Shown here piece by piece: positions 7,017 to 14,112 of a DNA stretch of 25,803 bases. Source of the stretch: a virus; the IMG/VR virus record IMGVR_UViG_3300030107_000262, positions 1-25,803 of that record; one strand, 5' to 3'. Made by a program: the position numbers and the translations under genes. How positions within the stretch are numbered: the first letter of the stretch is position 1; the number at the start of each line of letters is the position of its first letter. A model generated the notes under the pieces. The model made no database searches. It had not been told where the DNA came from and saw only the letters and a list, made by a program, of their open reading frames with translations.

Positions 7017-8791
7017 ATAATCAACAGATGATGAATGGCGTACAGCAACCGGAACAATCTGTGCCTGTGGGTGAAGAACAAGACAGACCTATACCAATAG
7101 GAGAGATGGATTTTCAATTCTTAACAGAAAATGATCCTGCTGTAATACCACAAGATATAGCTTTAAAAATGAAACAAAATTTAACTCCTGATGAACAACA
7201 AGAAATATCAGGATTAGTTCCTTACGTAGAAAGGTTTTTTGTACTTAATTTTAAAGCTGAAACTGGAGAGTATCCTCCTGAAGGCACAATAGAGCCTGAA
7301 GACGGAACGGGTATAACCATAGATGAATATAGAAGCATGACAGACGAAGAAAAAATTGCTAATTCTATGGGTGATCAAAAAATAAAACACGTATTAAAAT
7401 CTAAATCTATACATGATAAAACTCCTAGTGCAATTCCTCAATCAATGATGGCACCTCAAAAAGAACAGTCAACGGAACAGCCTGTAGAGCAACCAATGGA
7501 ACAGCCTGTAGAGCAACCAATGGAACAACCAGCAATGCAAGCAAACATAGGAGGAAAGATTCCACCGGCTAAAGTTCAAACAGATAAGGCAACCCCTAAA
7601 GATAAAGAAGCTGTGCCTGCAGGCCCAGTAGGCGAAATAAATGTAGACGGAAAAGATAGATCAGGTGTAGCTGATGATATACAAACTAAAAGTGACGGTT
7701 TTGTATTGAGTAAAGGTGCAGTAATTGCAAATGGCAAAATGTACATTAGAGATGTCATACAAGAAGCTATTGATAATTTAAATAAAAAAGGTGTACGAGT
7801 AGATATAGATAAGATACCGGAAAAAGCAGAAGATATATTAATATCAAACGGTGAGATTGTAATACCTGATATTATAGCACAGGAGATAGGCTATAAAAGA
7901 CTTGAAAAAATGAATAATAGAGGTAAGGAACTTACAGAAAAATTAATAGCAGAACACGAGCAACAGCAAGGACAGCAACAGCAAGCACAGTTAGTACCGG
8001 GTTTTCAAGATGGAGGAAATGCTGCTCTTACTGAAGAACAAATAAAAAATAGAGATCATATTTTAAAAGATTTGGGAGAAAGAAGAGATACAGAAGAACA
8101 AGCAAGTGCTATGAACATGGAAAATCAAATGAAGCATGCTTTACCTGAAACTAAAATAGAAAAACCAAAAATAGATAATGTTGAAACAGCTAGAATTGAT
8201 ACTACACCAGAAACTATTTCAGTAGAAGAAGTTCCTTTTTCACAAGTGGATTTTGAATTATTTAAAACTGGATATAAAGGACATAATCCAACTGTAAAAA
8301 CAGTAAGAGATGTAAAATGGGAAGCAAATGTTTTAAATCAATTTGATACAATTAAACCAACAGCACAAGTAACAAATGCTATAAACTCTGTTCTTCCAGC
8401 TTTTAAAGAACTAGAGAGACATAATTTATACAATAGAGATTTTTTTGAAAAACTAGCAATAGTTGAAAGTAATTCTGGAGATTCTAAACAAATGATTTCT
8501 GACACTAACGACTACGGTGTTTTTCAAATTAACATAGATGCAATAGGTAAAACTTTTAATGATGAAAGTTCATTTAATAATTCTTTTAAGAAATACTACA
8601 GCGATAAAGCAGCACAAGTTACAGGATACTCTGCGGATAAATTAAAAGAATTGTATAATGCAGACATAGAGAAATTTAAGGATTTATTAATTAAAGATCC
8701 TAAACTGAATTTAGCGTTAGCAATAGCCGGATCAATTATGCCTAATTTAGATTCACAGGCAAATATAAAACTGGCTAAGAAAAACGACTAA
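7007..8791 (+). CDS. Virion-associated protein with C-terminal lytic transglycosylase domain
   Basis: I place the start at ATG 7007 (594 residues), after GGAAAG at 6995-7000. An ATG at 6947 is also in frame, but its 20 extra residues only read the lysozyme gene in another frame. Residues 150-180 are a Gln/Pro/Glu-rich linker with an exact EQPVEQPM duplication. Residues 222-305 contain two related segments, DGFVLSKGAVI and DILISNGEIVIP followed by GYKRLEKMN; the second resembles the L-S-x-G-E-x-V-I-P element of tape-measure-like proteins. The C-terminus (about 463-585) looks like a soluble lytic transglycosylase: IVESNSGD with probable catalytic Glu487, DYGVFQIN (502-509), then LNLALAIAGSIM. 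Such domains locally open peptidoglycan at infection. It follows the lysis genes but is more likely a virion component than a second endolysin. Confidence 0.72.
   Translation: MVVNNQQMMNGVQQPEQSVPVGEEQDRPIPIGEMDFQFLTENDPAVIPQDIALKMKQNLTPDEQQEISGLVPYVERFFVLNFKAETGEYPPEGTIEPEDGTGITIDEYRSMTDEEKIANSMGDQKIKHVLKSKSIHDKTPSAIPQSMMAPQKEQSTEQPVEQPMEQPVEQPMEQPAMQANIGGKIPPAKVQTDKATPKDKEAVPAGPVGEINVDGKDRSGVADDIQTKSDGFVLSKGAVIANGKMYIRDVIQEAIDNLNKKGVRVDIDKIPEKAEDILISNGEIVIPDIIAQEIGYKRLEKMNNRGKELTEKLIAEHEQQQGQQQQAQLVPGFQDGGNAALTEEQIKNRDHILKDLGERRDTEEQASAMNMENQMKHALPETKIEKPKIDNVETARIDTTPETISVEEVPFSQVDFELFKTGYKGHNPTVKTVRDVKWEANVLNQFDTIKPTAQVTNAINSVLPAFKELERHNLYNRDFFEKLAIVESNSGDSKQMISDTNDYGVFQINIDAIGKTFNDESSFNNSFKKYYSDKAAQVTGYSADKLKELYNADIEKFKDLLIKDPKLNLALAIAGSIMPNLDSQANIKLAKKND
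7474..7521 (+). repeat. Perfect 24-bp tandem duplication
   Basis: Two exact adjacent copies of a 24-nt unit (7474-7497 and 7498-7521), followed by a partial third copy starting GGAACAACC. Each copy encodes EQPVEQPM in the linker of the transglycosylase-domain protein. The identical nucleotides imply a recent duplication by slippage. Confidence 0.9.
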
Positions 8792-8884
8792 AAAAACACC
8801 CGGCCACCCGTTTGCCCCGGCACTGGGTTTCTACAACCATAACCAGCCACCCTCAATTATGAGGCACTGAGAAAGGAAAATAAA
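8792..8884 (+). promoter_or_regulatory. GC-rich untranslated leader before the scaffold gene
   Basis: This 93-nt gap is one of only two sizeable non-coding stretches in the window. Bases 8797-8830 are GC-rich (CACCCGGCCACCCG onwards), in sharp contrast to the AT-rich surroundings. A clean hairpin CCTCA-ATTA-TGAGG lies at 8851-8864 and a weaker one GGTT-TCTAC-AACC at 8826-8838. The scaffold ribosome-binding site AAAGGA follows. I see no convincing sigma-70 boxes and no U-tract terminator. It may be a 5' leader, an RNA processing site or a promoter for the capsid genes; which of these cannot be decided from the sequence. Confidence 0.45.
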
Positions 8885-9799
8885 ATGGCAAAAAAAGGAA
8901 AGACCAATAAACACAATAAAGCAGCAGTACTTGAAAACGATCCTCGTGTAAATATGTACGAGGGGAAAGATAGAGTGCTAACAACTGAAGATGAAACGAC
9001 TGAAGCAACCGAGGACACTGACATCAAGGCCACGATGGAAGCCACTCCTGAAGTAGAAGGTTTTATGGATTCTTCCAAGCCAGCTCCAAAAGAGCCGGAA
9101 GGAGTTCAAGGAGACCCCGAAACTGAAATTAGGTATAAGAAAAGATACGATGACCTTAAAAAATATTACGATCAGAAGCTGTCCGAATGGAAGCAGGAAA
9201 AGGAAACTCTAGAAGCACAGAAGAAGGCTATAGAGGAACCTCAACCTAAATATGCTCCACCAAAGACACCTGAAGAACTTGATAGATTTAAAGATCAATA
9301 TCCAGATGTATACCAAGTTGTAGAAACTATATCTCACAATATGGCTTCTAAACAAGTAGAGGATCTTCAAGCTGAAATAGGTAGATTAACTGCAAAAGAA
9401 AAGAAGACTAAAGTTCAATCAGCCTACAGACAGCTTCTGAACAATCATCCGGATTTTGAAGAGATAAAGACTTCTCAAGAGTTTTTAAATTGGCTTGAGC
9501 AACAGCCCCAAAGCATTTCTGAAGGTATTACCAAGAACAATACCGATCCTGTTTGGGCAAGTAGGACTGTTGATCTATACAAAGCTGATATTGGTATAAG
9601 CGGGAAACAGACCTCTAACAGGTCTAAAGACGCTGCGAAAGCTGTAACTAAGTCTGCCGCAAGGGAGATTAACACTACAGGTAAGAGTGGCAGGACATGG
9701 AAGATGTCTGAAATTCAGAAGCTCAAACCTTGGGAGTATGAGCAATATGAAGCGGAAATTGATCAGGCTGTGAAGTCTGGTCGTGTTATAAATGAATAA
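8885..9799 (+). CDS. Capsid scaffold (assembly) protein
   Basis: A 304-residue hydrophilic protein directly before the major capsid gene, the standard place for a scaffold, which guides coat assembly inside the prohead and then leaves. After a basic start (MAKKGKTNKHNK), residues 20-80 are acidic and disordered-looking, rich in Glu, Thr and Asp. Residues 80-120 form a probable coiled coil (IRYKKRYDDLKKYYDQKL) and 150-180 a second. NNHPDFEEIKTSQEFLNWL (186-204) resembles the helical segment common in podovirus scaffolds. The C-terminus (250-304) is mixed charge and Lys-rich and would suit coat binding. There are no protease motifs. The start follows AAAGGA with a spacing of about 7 nt. The family is diverse in sequence, so the call uses composition plus position. 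Confidence 0.8.
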   Translation: MAKKGKTNKHNKAAVLENDPRVNMYEGKDRVLTTEDETTEATEDTDIKATMEATPEVEGFMDSSKPAPKEPEGVQGDPETEIRYKKRYDDLKKYYDQKLSEWKQEKETLEAQKKAIEEPQPKYAPPKTPEELDRFKDQYPDVYQVVETISHNMASKQVEDLQAEIGRLTAKEKKTKVQSAYRQLLNNHPDFEEIKTSQEFLNWLEQQPQSISEGITKNNTDPVWASRTVDLYKADIGISGKQTSNRSKDAAKAVTKSAAREINTTGKSGRTWKMSEIQKLKPWEYEQYEAEIDQAVKSGRVINE

Positions 9800-9821
9800 T
9801 AGCTAATAAAAGGAGAAAAAT

Positions 9822-10775
9822 ATGGCTACTATGGGACTAGCAGCAGGCTACCAAAATTTACCTACTGGTAACTGGGCACCTGCTATTTACAGTCAAAAAG
9901 TCCTCAAATTTTTCCGTAGAGCATCGGTTGTAGAAGCAATAACTAATACCGACTACACTGGGGAAATCGAGAACTTTGGCGATACTGTAAACATACTAAA
10001 AGAGCCTTCAATTACTGTAGCTTCTTATTCTAGAGGTCAGACCGTAAATACACAAGTACTAGCTGACGATCAAATGCAATTGACAATTGATCAAGGTAAC
10101 TACTTTGCATTTAAGGTTGATGACATCGAGGAAAGACAGTCACACGTAAATTGGGAAGCTCTTGCTACTTCTTCAGGTGCATACACTTTGAAGAAGGCTT
10201 ATGACTACAACGTACTTAAAAACATGTATGACAATGCTGTAGCATCTACAGGAACATTAGGCACACAAGCAACATCAGCTAACACTGGTGATGAAGTGGC
10301 TAATCTTGTAGCTCAAGCAGCAGCAGAGTTAGACAAGAACGATGTACCTGAAGAAAATCGTTGGCTTGTAGCTCCACCTCAATTTTACGAGGTGTTGAGA
10401 CAGGCTGGCTCTAAGATTATGGATGCATCTGTAACTGGTTCTGGCTCACCATTATTAAATGGTAGAGTAACAGACAGACCACTACACGGCTTTGATTTAT
10501 ATCAATCAAATGCTATTGCAGTTGGTTCAACTGGTTCAGCTGCAACTCATACTTTTGGGTCTTCAAGTACTTCCGGACAGACAGCAATTCTCTACGGACA
10601 TATGTCTGGTGTTGCTACTGCATCTCACATCGCAAAGACCGAAGTGATAAGAGATCCAGATAGTTTCTCTGACATTGTAAGAGGATTACATGTTTTTGGA
10701 AGAAAAGTACTTCGTGGTGAAACAACAACAGGATTCAAAGGCGTATTTAAAGGCCTTATGGATCTAGATTCTTAA
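9822..10775 (+). CDS. Major capsid protein
   Basis: A 317-residue protein expected to form the icosahedral shell with an HK97-type fold. Visible hallmarks are the N-terminal region with GDTVNILKEPSITVASYSRG (53-72), the long central helix region around 105-140, LDKNDVPEENRWLVAPPQFY (170-189), which matches the 'D-x-x-x-V-P-x-x-x-R-W-x-V-x-P-P' pattern of podovirus coat proteins, and the C-terminal RGLHVFGRKVLRGE. The ribosome-binding site AAGGAG at 9810-9815 is strong, fitting the need for hundreds of copies. Codon use is less AT-biased than in most neighbours, also as expected for a highly expressed gene. It follows scaffold by 22 nt. No cleavable prodomain or protease gene is apparent. Confidence 0.9.
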   Translation: MATMGLAAGYQNLPTGNWAPAIYSQKVLKFFRRASVVEAITNTDYTGEIENFGDTVNILKEPSITVASYSRGQTVNTQVLADDQMQLTIDQGNYFAFKVDDIEERQSHVNWEALATSSGAYTLKKAYDYNVLKNMYDNAVASTGTLGTQATSANTGDEVANLVAQAAAELDKNDVPEENRWLVAPPQFYEVLRQAGSKIMDASVTGSGSPLLNGRVTDRPLHGFDLYQSNAIAVGSTGSAATHTFGSSSTSGQTAILYGHMSGVATASHIAKTEVIRDPDSFSDIVRGLHVFGRKVLRGETTTGFKGVFKGLMDLDS

Positions 10776-10796
10776 TTGGGAGGATAGATATAAAGC

Positions 10797-11231
10797 ATGG
10801 CAACACATGATAAAACTGGTAAAGGCGGTACTACTGGGCATCCTTCTAATGGAAGGACACCCTATTTAGTTGAAAATACAGTTGACTTCTCAACTTTTGA
10901 TCCTGCAGCAAATGACATTGTTCAAATGATTGATGTCCCTGCTGAAACTCTAGTTATTAACGCTGGTATAGAAGTATTAACTGCTTCTGCTAGTGGTGTT
11001 ACTCTAGACGTAGGTGATGGAGGAGATGTTGACAGTTATGTAGACGGTTATGATTCTACTTCAACTGGATTTGCAGGCTTAGTGGAAAATGTATCTAATG
11101 CAGGAACTGTTTACGGTTCTGCAGATACTATTGACGTTAAAGTTCTGGGAGCACAAGATGACGCAGGCAAAGTTAGAGCTTGGGCTGTAATGTGCGACAT
11201 ATCTGGTGTAGATGAAACCGATCACAACTAA
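10797..11231 (+). CDS. Putative capsid decoration / head structural protein
   Basis: A 144-residue acidic protein predicted to be mainly beta-strand, with runs such as VQMIDVPAETLVINAGIEVL, TLDVGDGGDVDSYVDGYD and VRAWAVMCDISG. The N-terminus (MATHDKTGKGGTTGHPSNGR) is Gly-rich and probably flexible. Its place between the major capsid gene and a terminator-like hairpin, 21 nt after the capsid stop, together with beta-rich composition and small size, suggests a protein that decorates or stabilises the capsid surface. I have no catalytic motif or firm family name; a head-fibre or minor capsid protein is an alternative. Confidence 0.6.
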   Translation: MATHDKTGKGGTTGHPSNGRTPYLVENTVDFSTFDPAANDIVQMIDVPAETLVINAGIEVLTASASGVTLDVGDGGDVDSYVDGYDSTSTGFAGLVENVSNAGTVYGSADTIDVKVLGAQDDAGKVRAWAVMCDISGVDETDHN

Positions 11232-11244
11232 TACGTAACCATTT

Positions 11245-11273
11245 AGGTGGGGGGTTATTATAGCTCCCTACCT
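11245..11273 (+). terminator. Terminator-like hairpin after the capsid gene block
   Basis: AGGTGGGGGG (11245-11254) pairs with CTCCCTACCT (11264-11273) over 10 bp with two G-T wobbles. The stem can extend inward by three more pairs, leaving a tiny loop. It is the strongest hairpin I found and lies just after the capsid/decoration genes, where T7-like phages place their partial terminator. The downstream sequence TACCTTTAAGG is only weakly U-rich, so termination may be partial, or the hairpin may protect capsid mRNA. Confidence 0.6.
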
Positions 11274-11292
11274 TACCTTTAAGGAGTAAGAC

Positions 11293-11463
11293 ATGGCTGT
11301 TCACAATATGAGAGCTACACAAAAAATTATAAAAATAAATCCTAATAAAATTGAAGGATTAGAAAAAATAGAGTTACGAGTTAAAACTATAGAACAAAGT
11401 GTAAATTTAATATTAAAGAAATTAGATAGAATAGAAAAATCAAATAATACGGAAATAGCATAA
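11293..11463 (+). CDS. 56-residue coiled-coil protein
   Basis: A short gene with a strong ribosome-binding site AAGGAG at 11281-11286 and an ATG at 11293. It encodes 56 residues starting MAVHNMRATQK and ending in TEIA. Residues 18-50 have a heptad-like pattern of Ile, Leu and Val (IEGLEKIELRVKTIEQSV, then LILKKLDRIEK), so it should form a coiled coil. It is basic, without a signal peptide or membrane segment. The stop at 11461-11463 is followed one base later by the ATG of the tail adaptor gene, indicating coupling. It sits right after the terminator-like hairpin. Function unknown; small assembly or head-completion factors occur at this place in other phages. Confidence 0.75.
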   Translation: MAVHNMRATQKIIKINPNKIEGLEKIELRVKTIEQSVNLILKKLDRIEKSNNTEIA

Positions 11464-11464
11464 G

Positions 11465-12574
11465 ATGGCAACTACTTACTTAACATTAGTTAATAATGTA
11501 CTAAACGAAATGAATGAGGCTGAATTGACTTCTAGTACTTTTTCAAGTAGCAGAGGAATACAGACAGCTATTAAAAAATTCGTATTGAAAGCTATGCACG
11601 AGGTGTATAATTCAATATCTGAAATACCAGATTTATATAAATCTACTTTTCAAGTTACGAATGCAGGACAGCGTACTTACAGCCTGCCTTCTTCAGCGTC
11701 TCCTCAAAGTGGAGATTTAGCGTATAGAAAAATAGATTGGGATTCCTTTCGCTTGGTACCAAAAGAATTAATTACTAATGGAGAGTTTACTTCTGACATA
11801 TCTAGCTGGACAACCATAGCTGGAGCAGGTAGTGCTGCATATAATTCAGGAGGAAATGGTAGATTACGTTTGAATGATTATGCTGCATATCAATCATTTT
11901 CTACTGTGAAAGATACTACATACAGAATACAAATACGAGTTTTTGATTCTGAAAGTGTAGGACAGGCTTTGAAAGTACAAGTAGGTACTTCTGCTGAAAA
12001 CACTACAAATTTAAATACAACATTAACTGTTGAAGATTTTGGTGCTGGTAATGTGTTAGATACAACTTTTACAGCAACGGCACAGACAACTTTTGTAACT
12101 GTAAATAACACAAGTACAGCAACTAATTTAGACGTAGATTACATACGAGTTTCAGAAGATATAGGCGTTAATAAATTAGAATATATGACTTACGATGATT
12201 GGAGTAAACGCTTTCTTGAAAGAGATTTAGCAAATGACGATTCTGTTCTTGGTAGACCTACTCATGTTTACCCTACACAGAATAAAAAATTAGGTTTATC
12301 TCCTGTGCCTGATAAAAGTAATTATAGCATTCAATATGAATACTGGAAAGTCCATACAGATTTATCTGCACACGGTGATACTATGGATTTAGACGACAGA
12401 TTTAAAGACGTAATTATAACAAGAGCTAAATATTACGCACACATACTAAGATCAGATGCTCAAGCTGCTCAGATGGCTCTTGCTGAATATCAATATCAGC
12501 TACAGCAGATGAGGTCTGAATATATTAATACAAAGTCTTATATGACAGATACAAGGATTCATGTAAATGCCTGA
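11465..12574 (+). CDS. Tail tubular protein A-like adaptor with inserted carbohydrate-binding-like module
   Basis: A 369-residue protein. The outer parts look like the gp11-type adaptor (tail tubular protein A) that binds below the portal ring: residues 1-100 (TYLTLVNNVLNEMNEAEL, RGIQTAIKKFVLKAMHEVYN, then RKIDWDSFRLVP) and 232-369 (YMTYDDWSKRFLERD, RPTHVYPTQNKKLGLSPVP, DLDDRFKDVIITRAKYYA). Between them, residues about 101-231 form a separate beta-rich domain beginning ELITNGEFTSDISSW and ending TATNLDVDYIRVS, which reads like a carbohydrate-binding jelly roll of the CBM4/9 type. T7 gp11 is about 196 residues, so the extra length is largely this insertion. The downstream neighbour is the nozzle protein, overlapping by 8 nt. 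The adaptor call is good; the insertion's sugar binding is inferred. Confidence 0.75.
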   Translation: MATTYLTLVNNVLNEMNEAELTSSTFSSSRGIQTAIKKFVLKAMHEVYNSISEIPDLYKSTFQVTNAGQRTYSLPSSASPQSGDLAYRKIDWDSFRLVPKELITNGEFTSDISSWTTIAGAGSAAYNSGGNGRLRLNDYAAYQSFSTVKDTTYRIQIRVFDSESVGQALKVQVGTSAENTTNLNTTLTVEDFGAGNVLDTTFTATAQTTFVTVNNTSTATNLDVDYIRVSEDIGVNKLEYMTYDDWSKRFLERDLANDDSVLGRPTHVYPTQNKKLGLSPVPDKSNYSIQYEYWKVHTDLSAHGDTMDLDDRFKDVIITRAKYYAHILRSDAQAAQMALAEYQYQLQQMRSEYINTKSYMTDTRIHVNA

Positions 12575-14111
12575 TACCAGTGCTATATCACCATTTAAAG
12601 CAAGCTGTTCTGGAGGTTTGACACTTAACAAAGATGTGTTTGCTATGCACCCCGGAGAAGCATTACAGCTTTCTAATTTTGAACCTGATATAACTGGTGG
12701 ATATAGAAGACTAAATGGTACTACTAAATTTAATTCAACTATTGTACCTCAAGTAGCTGAAGCAACAGAAAGAATTATGTTCTGTGCTATTTTTAATGAT
12801 ATAGTAATAGCAGGACGAGGTGGAACTGTCTATACAGGAACTACAAGTGGTAGTTGGACAAGTAGAGCTACAAGTAAGGGAACTACATACACTTATGATT
12901 TTGATAAATTTAACTACGATGGTAATGATAAAATAATTATAGCTACTGGAGCTGCAGCTGCATTTACTTTAAACACAAGTTACACTGAAGATGTAATTAA
13001 TGCTACTGGAGGAGGAACAGCACCTACTAATCCTAGATTTGTAAAATCTTTTGCTAATCATATGTTCTACGCAGGTATGAGTAACAGCAAGGCTGAAATT
13101 ATATTCAGTGCACCTTTTGCTGAAGACGATTTTACTTCTGGTAACGGAGCAGGTTCTTTTAAAATAGGTACAGAAGTTACAGGAATGAAAGTATTCCGTG
13201 ATGAATTATTTATCTTTGGAGAATCTAGTATTTATAAACTAGCAGGAAAAAGTTCTTCTGATTTTGCACTTGCCGAAGTGGCGAAGAATGTTGGTACGCT
13301 TGCACATCATTCCATTCAGGAAATCGGTGGAGATATTATTTTCTTAGCTGCGGATGGTATTCGTACAATTGCTGGTACAGCAAGAATTGGTGACGTGGAA
13401 TTGGGTACTGTTTCTAAACAGGTACAAGACAGAATTAATGAGATTACATACGATAATGTAACTGCTACAGTTATAAGAAATAAATCACAGTATAGATTAT
13501 TCTATCCAGTAACAGGAGGTTTAGAAGCAAGTCAAAAAGGATTGATTGCTGTAATTAAAATAAATCCTAATACTAATCAAATGGGTTATGAATATTCTGA
13601 TATTAAAGGATTGAAAGCAGCTTGTTGTGATTCAGAATTAATAAGTAATGTAGAGACTACAATTAGTGGTGGGTATGATGGATATATTTACAAACAGGAT
13701 TCAGGAAATGTTTGGACTAGAGCTGGTGGTACTACAAATATAGATGCTACGTATCGTTCACCAGATATAACAATGGGAGATCCGGGCATTAGAAAAACAA
13801 TGCAGAGAGTAAACTTAAACTGGAAACCGGAAGGTGCAGTAAGTGCAAATATGTACGTTAAGTATAACTACGATGATGTTAGTACTCCACAACCAAATGT
13901 ATTTACATTGAGTACTTCTGGAAGTGGTGCGGTATTTGGTGTTGGTTTATTTGGTACGGCAGCATTCGGACAAGGTGACTTACCTATAACAAGGCAGACA
14001 GTAGAAGGATCAGGTTTTGCTGTAGCTGTTAAAATTACAGACACAAGCAGTAACATTCCTTTTTCAATAAAAGGATTTCAATTAGAATTTACACCGGGAG
14101 GAAGGGCATAA
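12567..14111 (+). CDS. Tail tubular protein B-like nozzle protein
   Basis: A 514-residue, mainly beta-strand protein starting with an 8-nt overlap of the adaptor gene. The segment ALQLSNFEPDITGGYRRLNG (32-51) is characteristic of a family of podovirus tail nozzle or tail-stabilisation proteins. The rest shows repeated beta segments such as FNDIVIAGRGGTVYTG, FRDELFIFGESSIYKLAG and GGDIIFLAADGIRTIAG, as expected for a beta-propeller-like body. In T7 the equivalent gp12 forms the hexameric tube tip below the adaptor and holds the fibres. The C-terminal part (about 440-514) is a beta sandwich-like region ending GFQLEFTPGGRA. Length is shorter than T7 gp12 (about 790) but fits marine podovirus relatives. 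Confidence 0.8.
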   Translation: MPDTSAISPFKASCSGGLTLNKDVFAMHPGEALQLSNFEPDITGGYRRLNGTTKFNSTIVPQVAEATERIMFCAIFNDIVIAGRGGTVYTGTTSGSWTSRATSKGTTYTYDFDKFNYDGNDKIIIATGAAAAFTLNTSYTEDVINATGGGTAPTNPRFVKSFANHMFYAGMSNSKAEIIFSAPFAEDDFTSGNGAGSFKIGTEVTGMKVFRDELFIFGESSIYKLAGKSSSDFALAEVAKNVGTLAHHSIQEIGGDIIFLAADGIRTIAGTARIGDVELGTVSKQVQDRINEITYDNVTATVIRNKSQYRLFYPVTGGLEASQKGLIAVIKINPNTNQMGYEYSDIKGLKAACCDSELISNVETTISGGYDGYIYKQDSGNVWTRAGGTTNIDATYRSPDITMGDPGIRKTMQRVNLNWKPEGAVSANMYVKYNYDDVSTPQPNVFTLSTSGSGAVFGVGLFGTAAFGQGDLPITRQTVEGSGFAVAVKITDTSSNIPFSIKGFQLEFTPGGRA

Positions 14112-14112
14112 G

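Noticed and set aside
8797-8870. A tRNA or tRNA-like element in the GC-rich leader
   Set aside because: No acceptor stem, anticodon arm or T-arm can be built; only short isolated hairpins are present on either strand.
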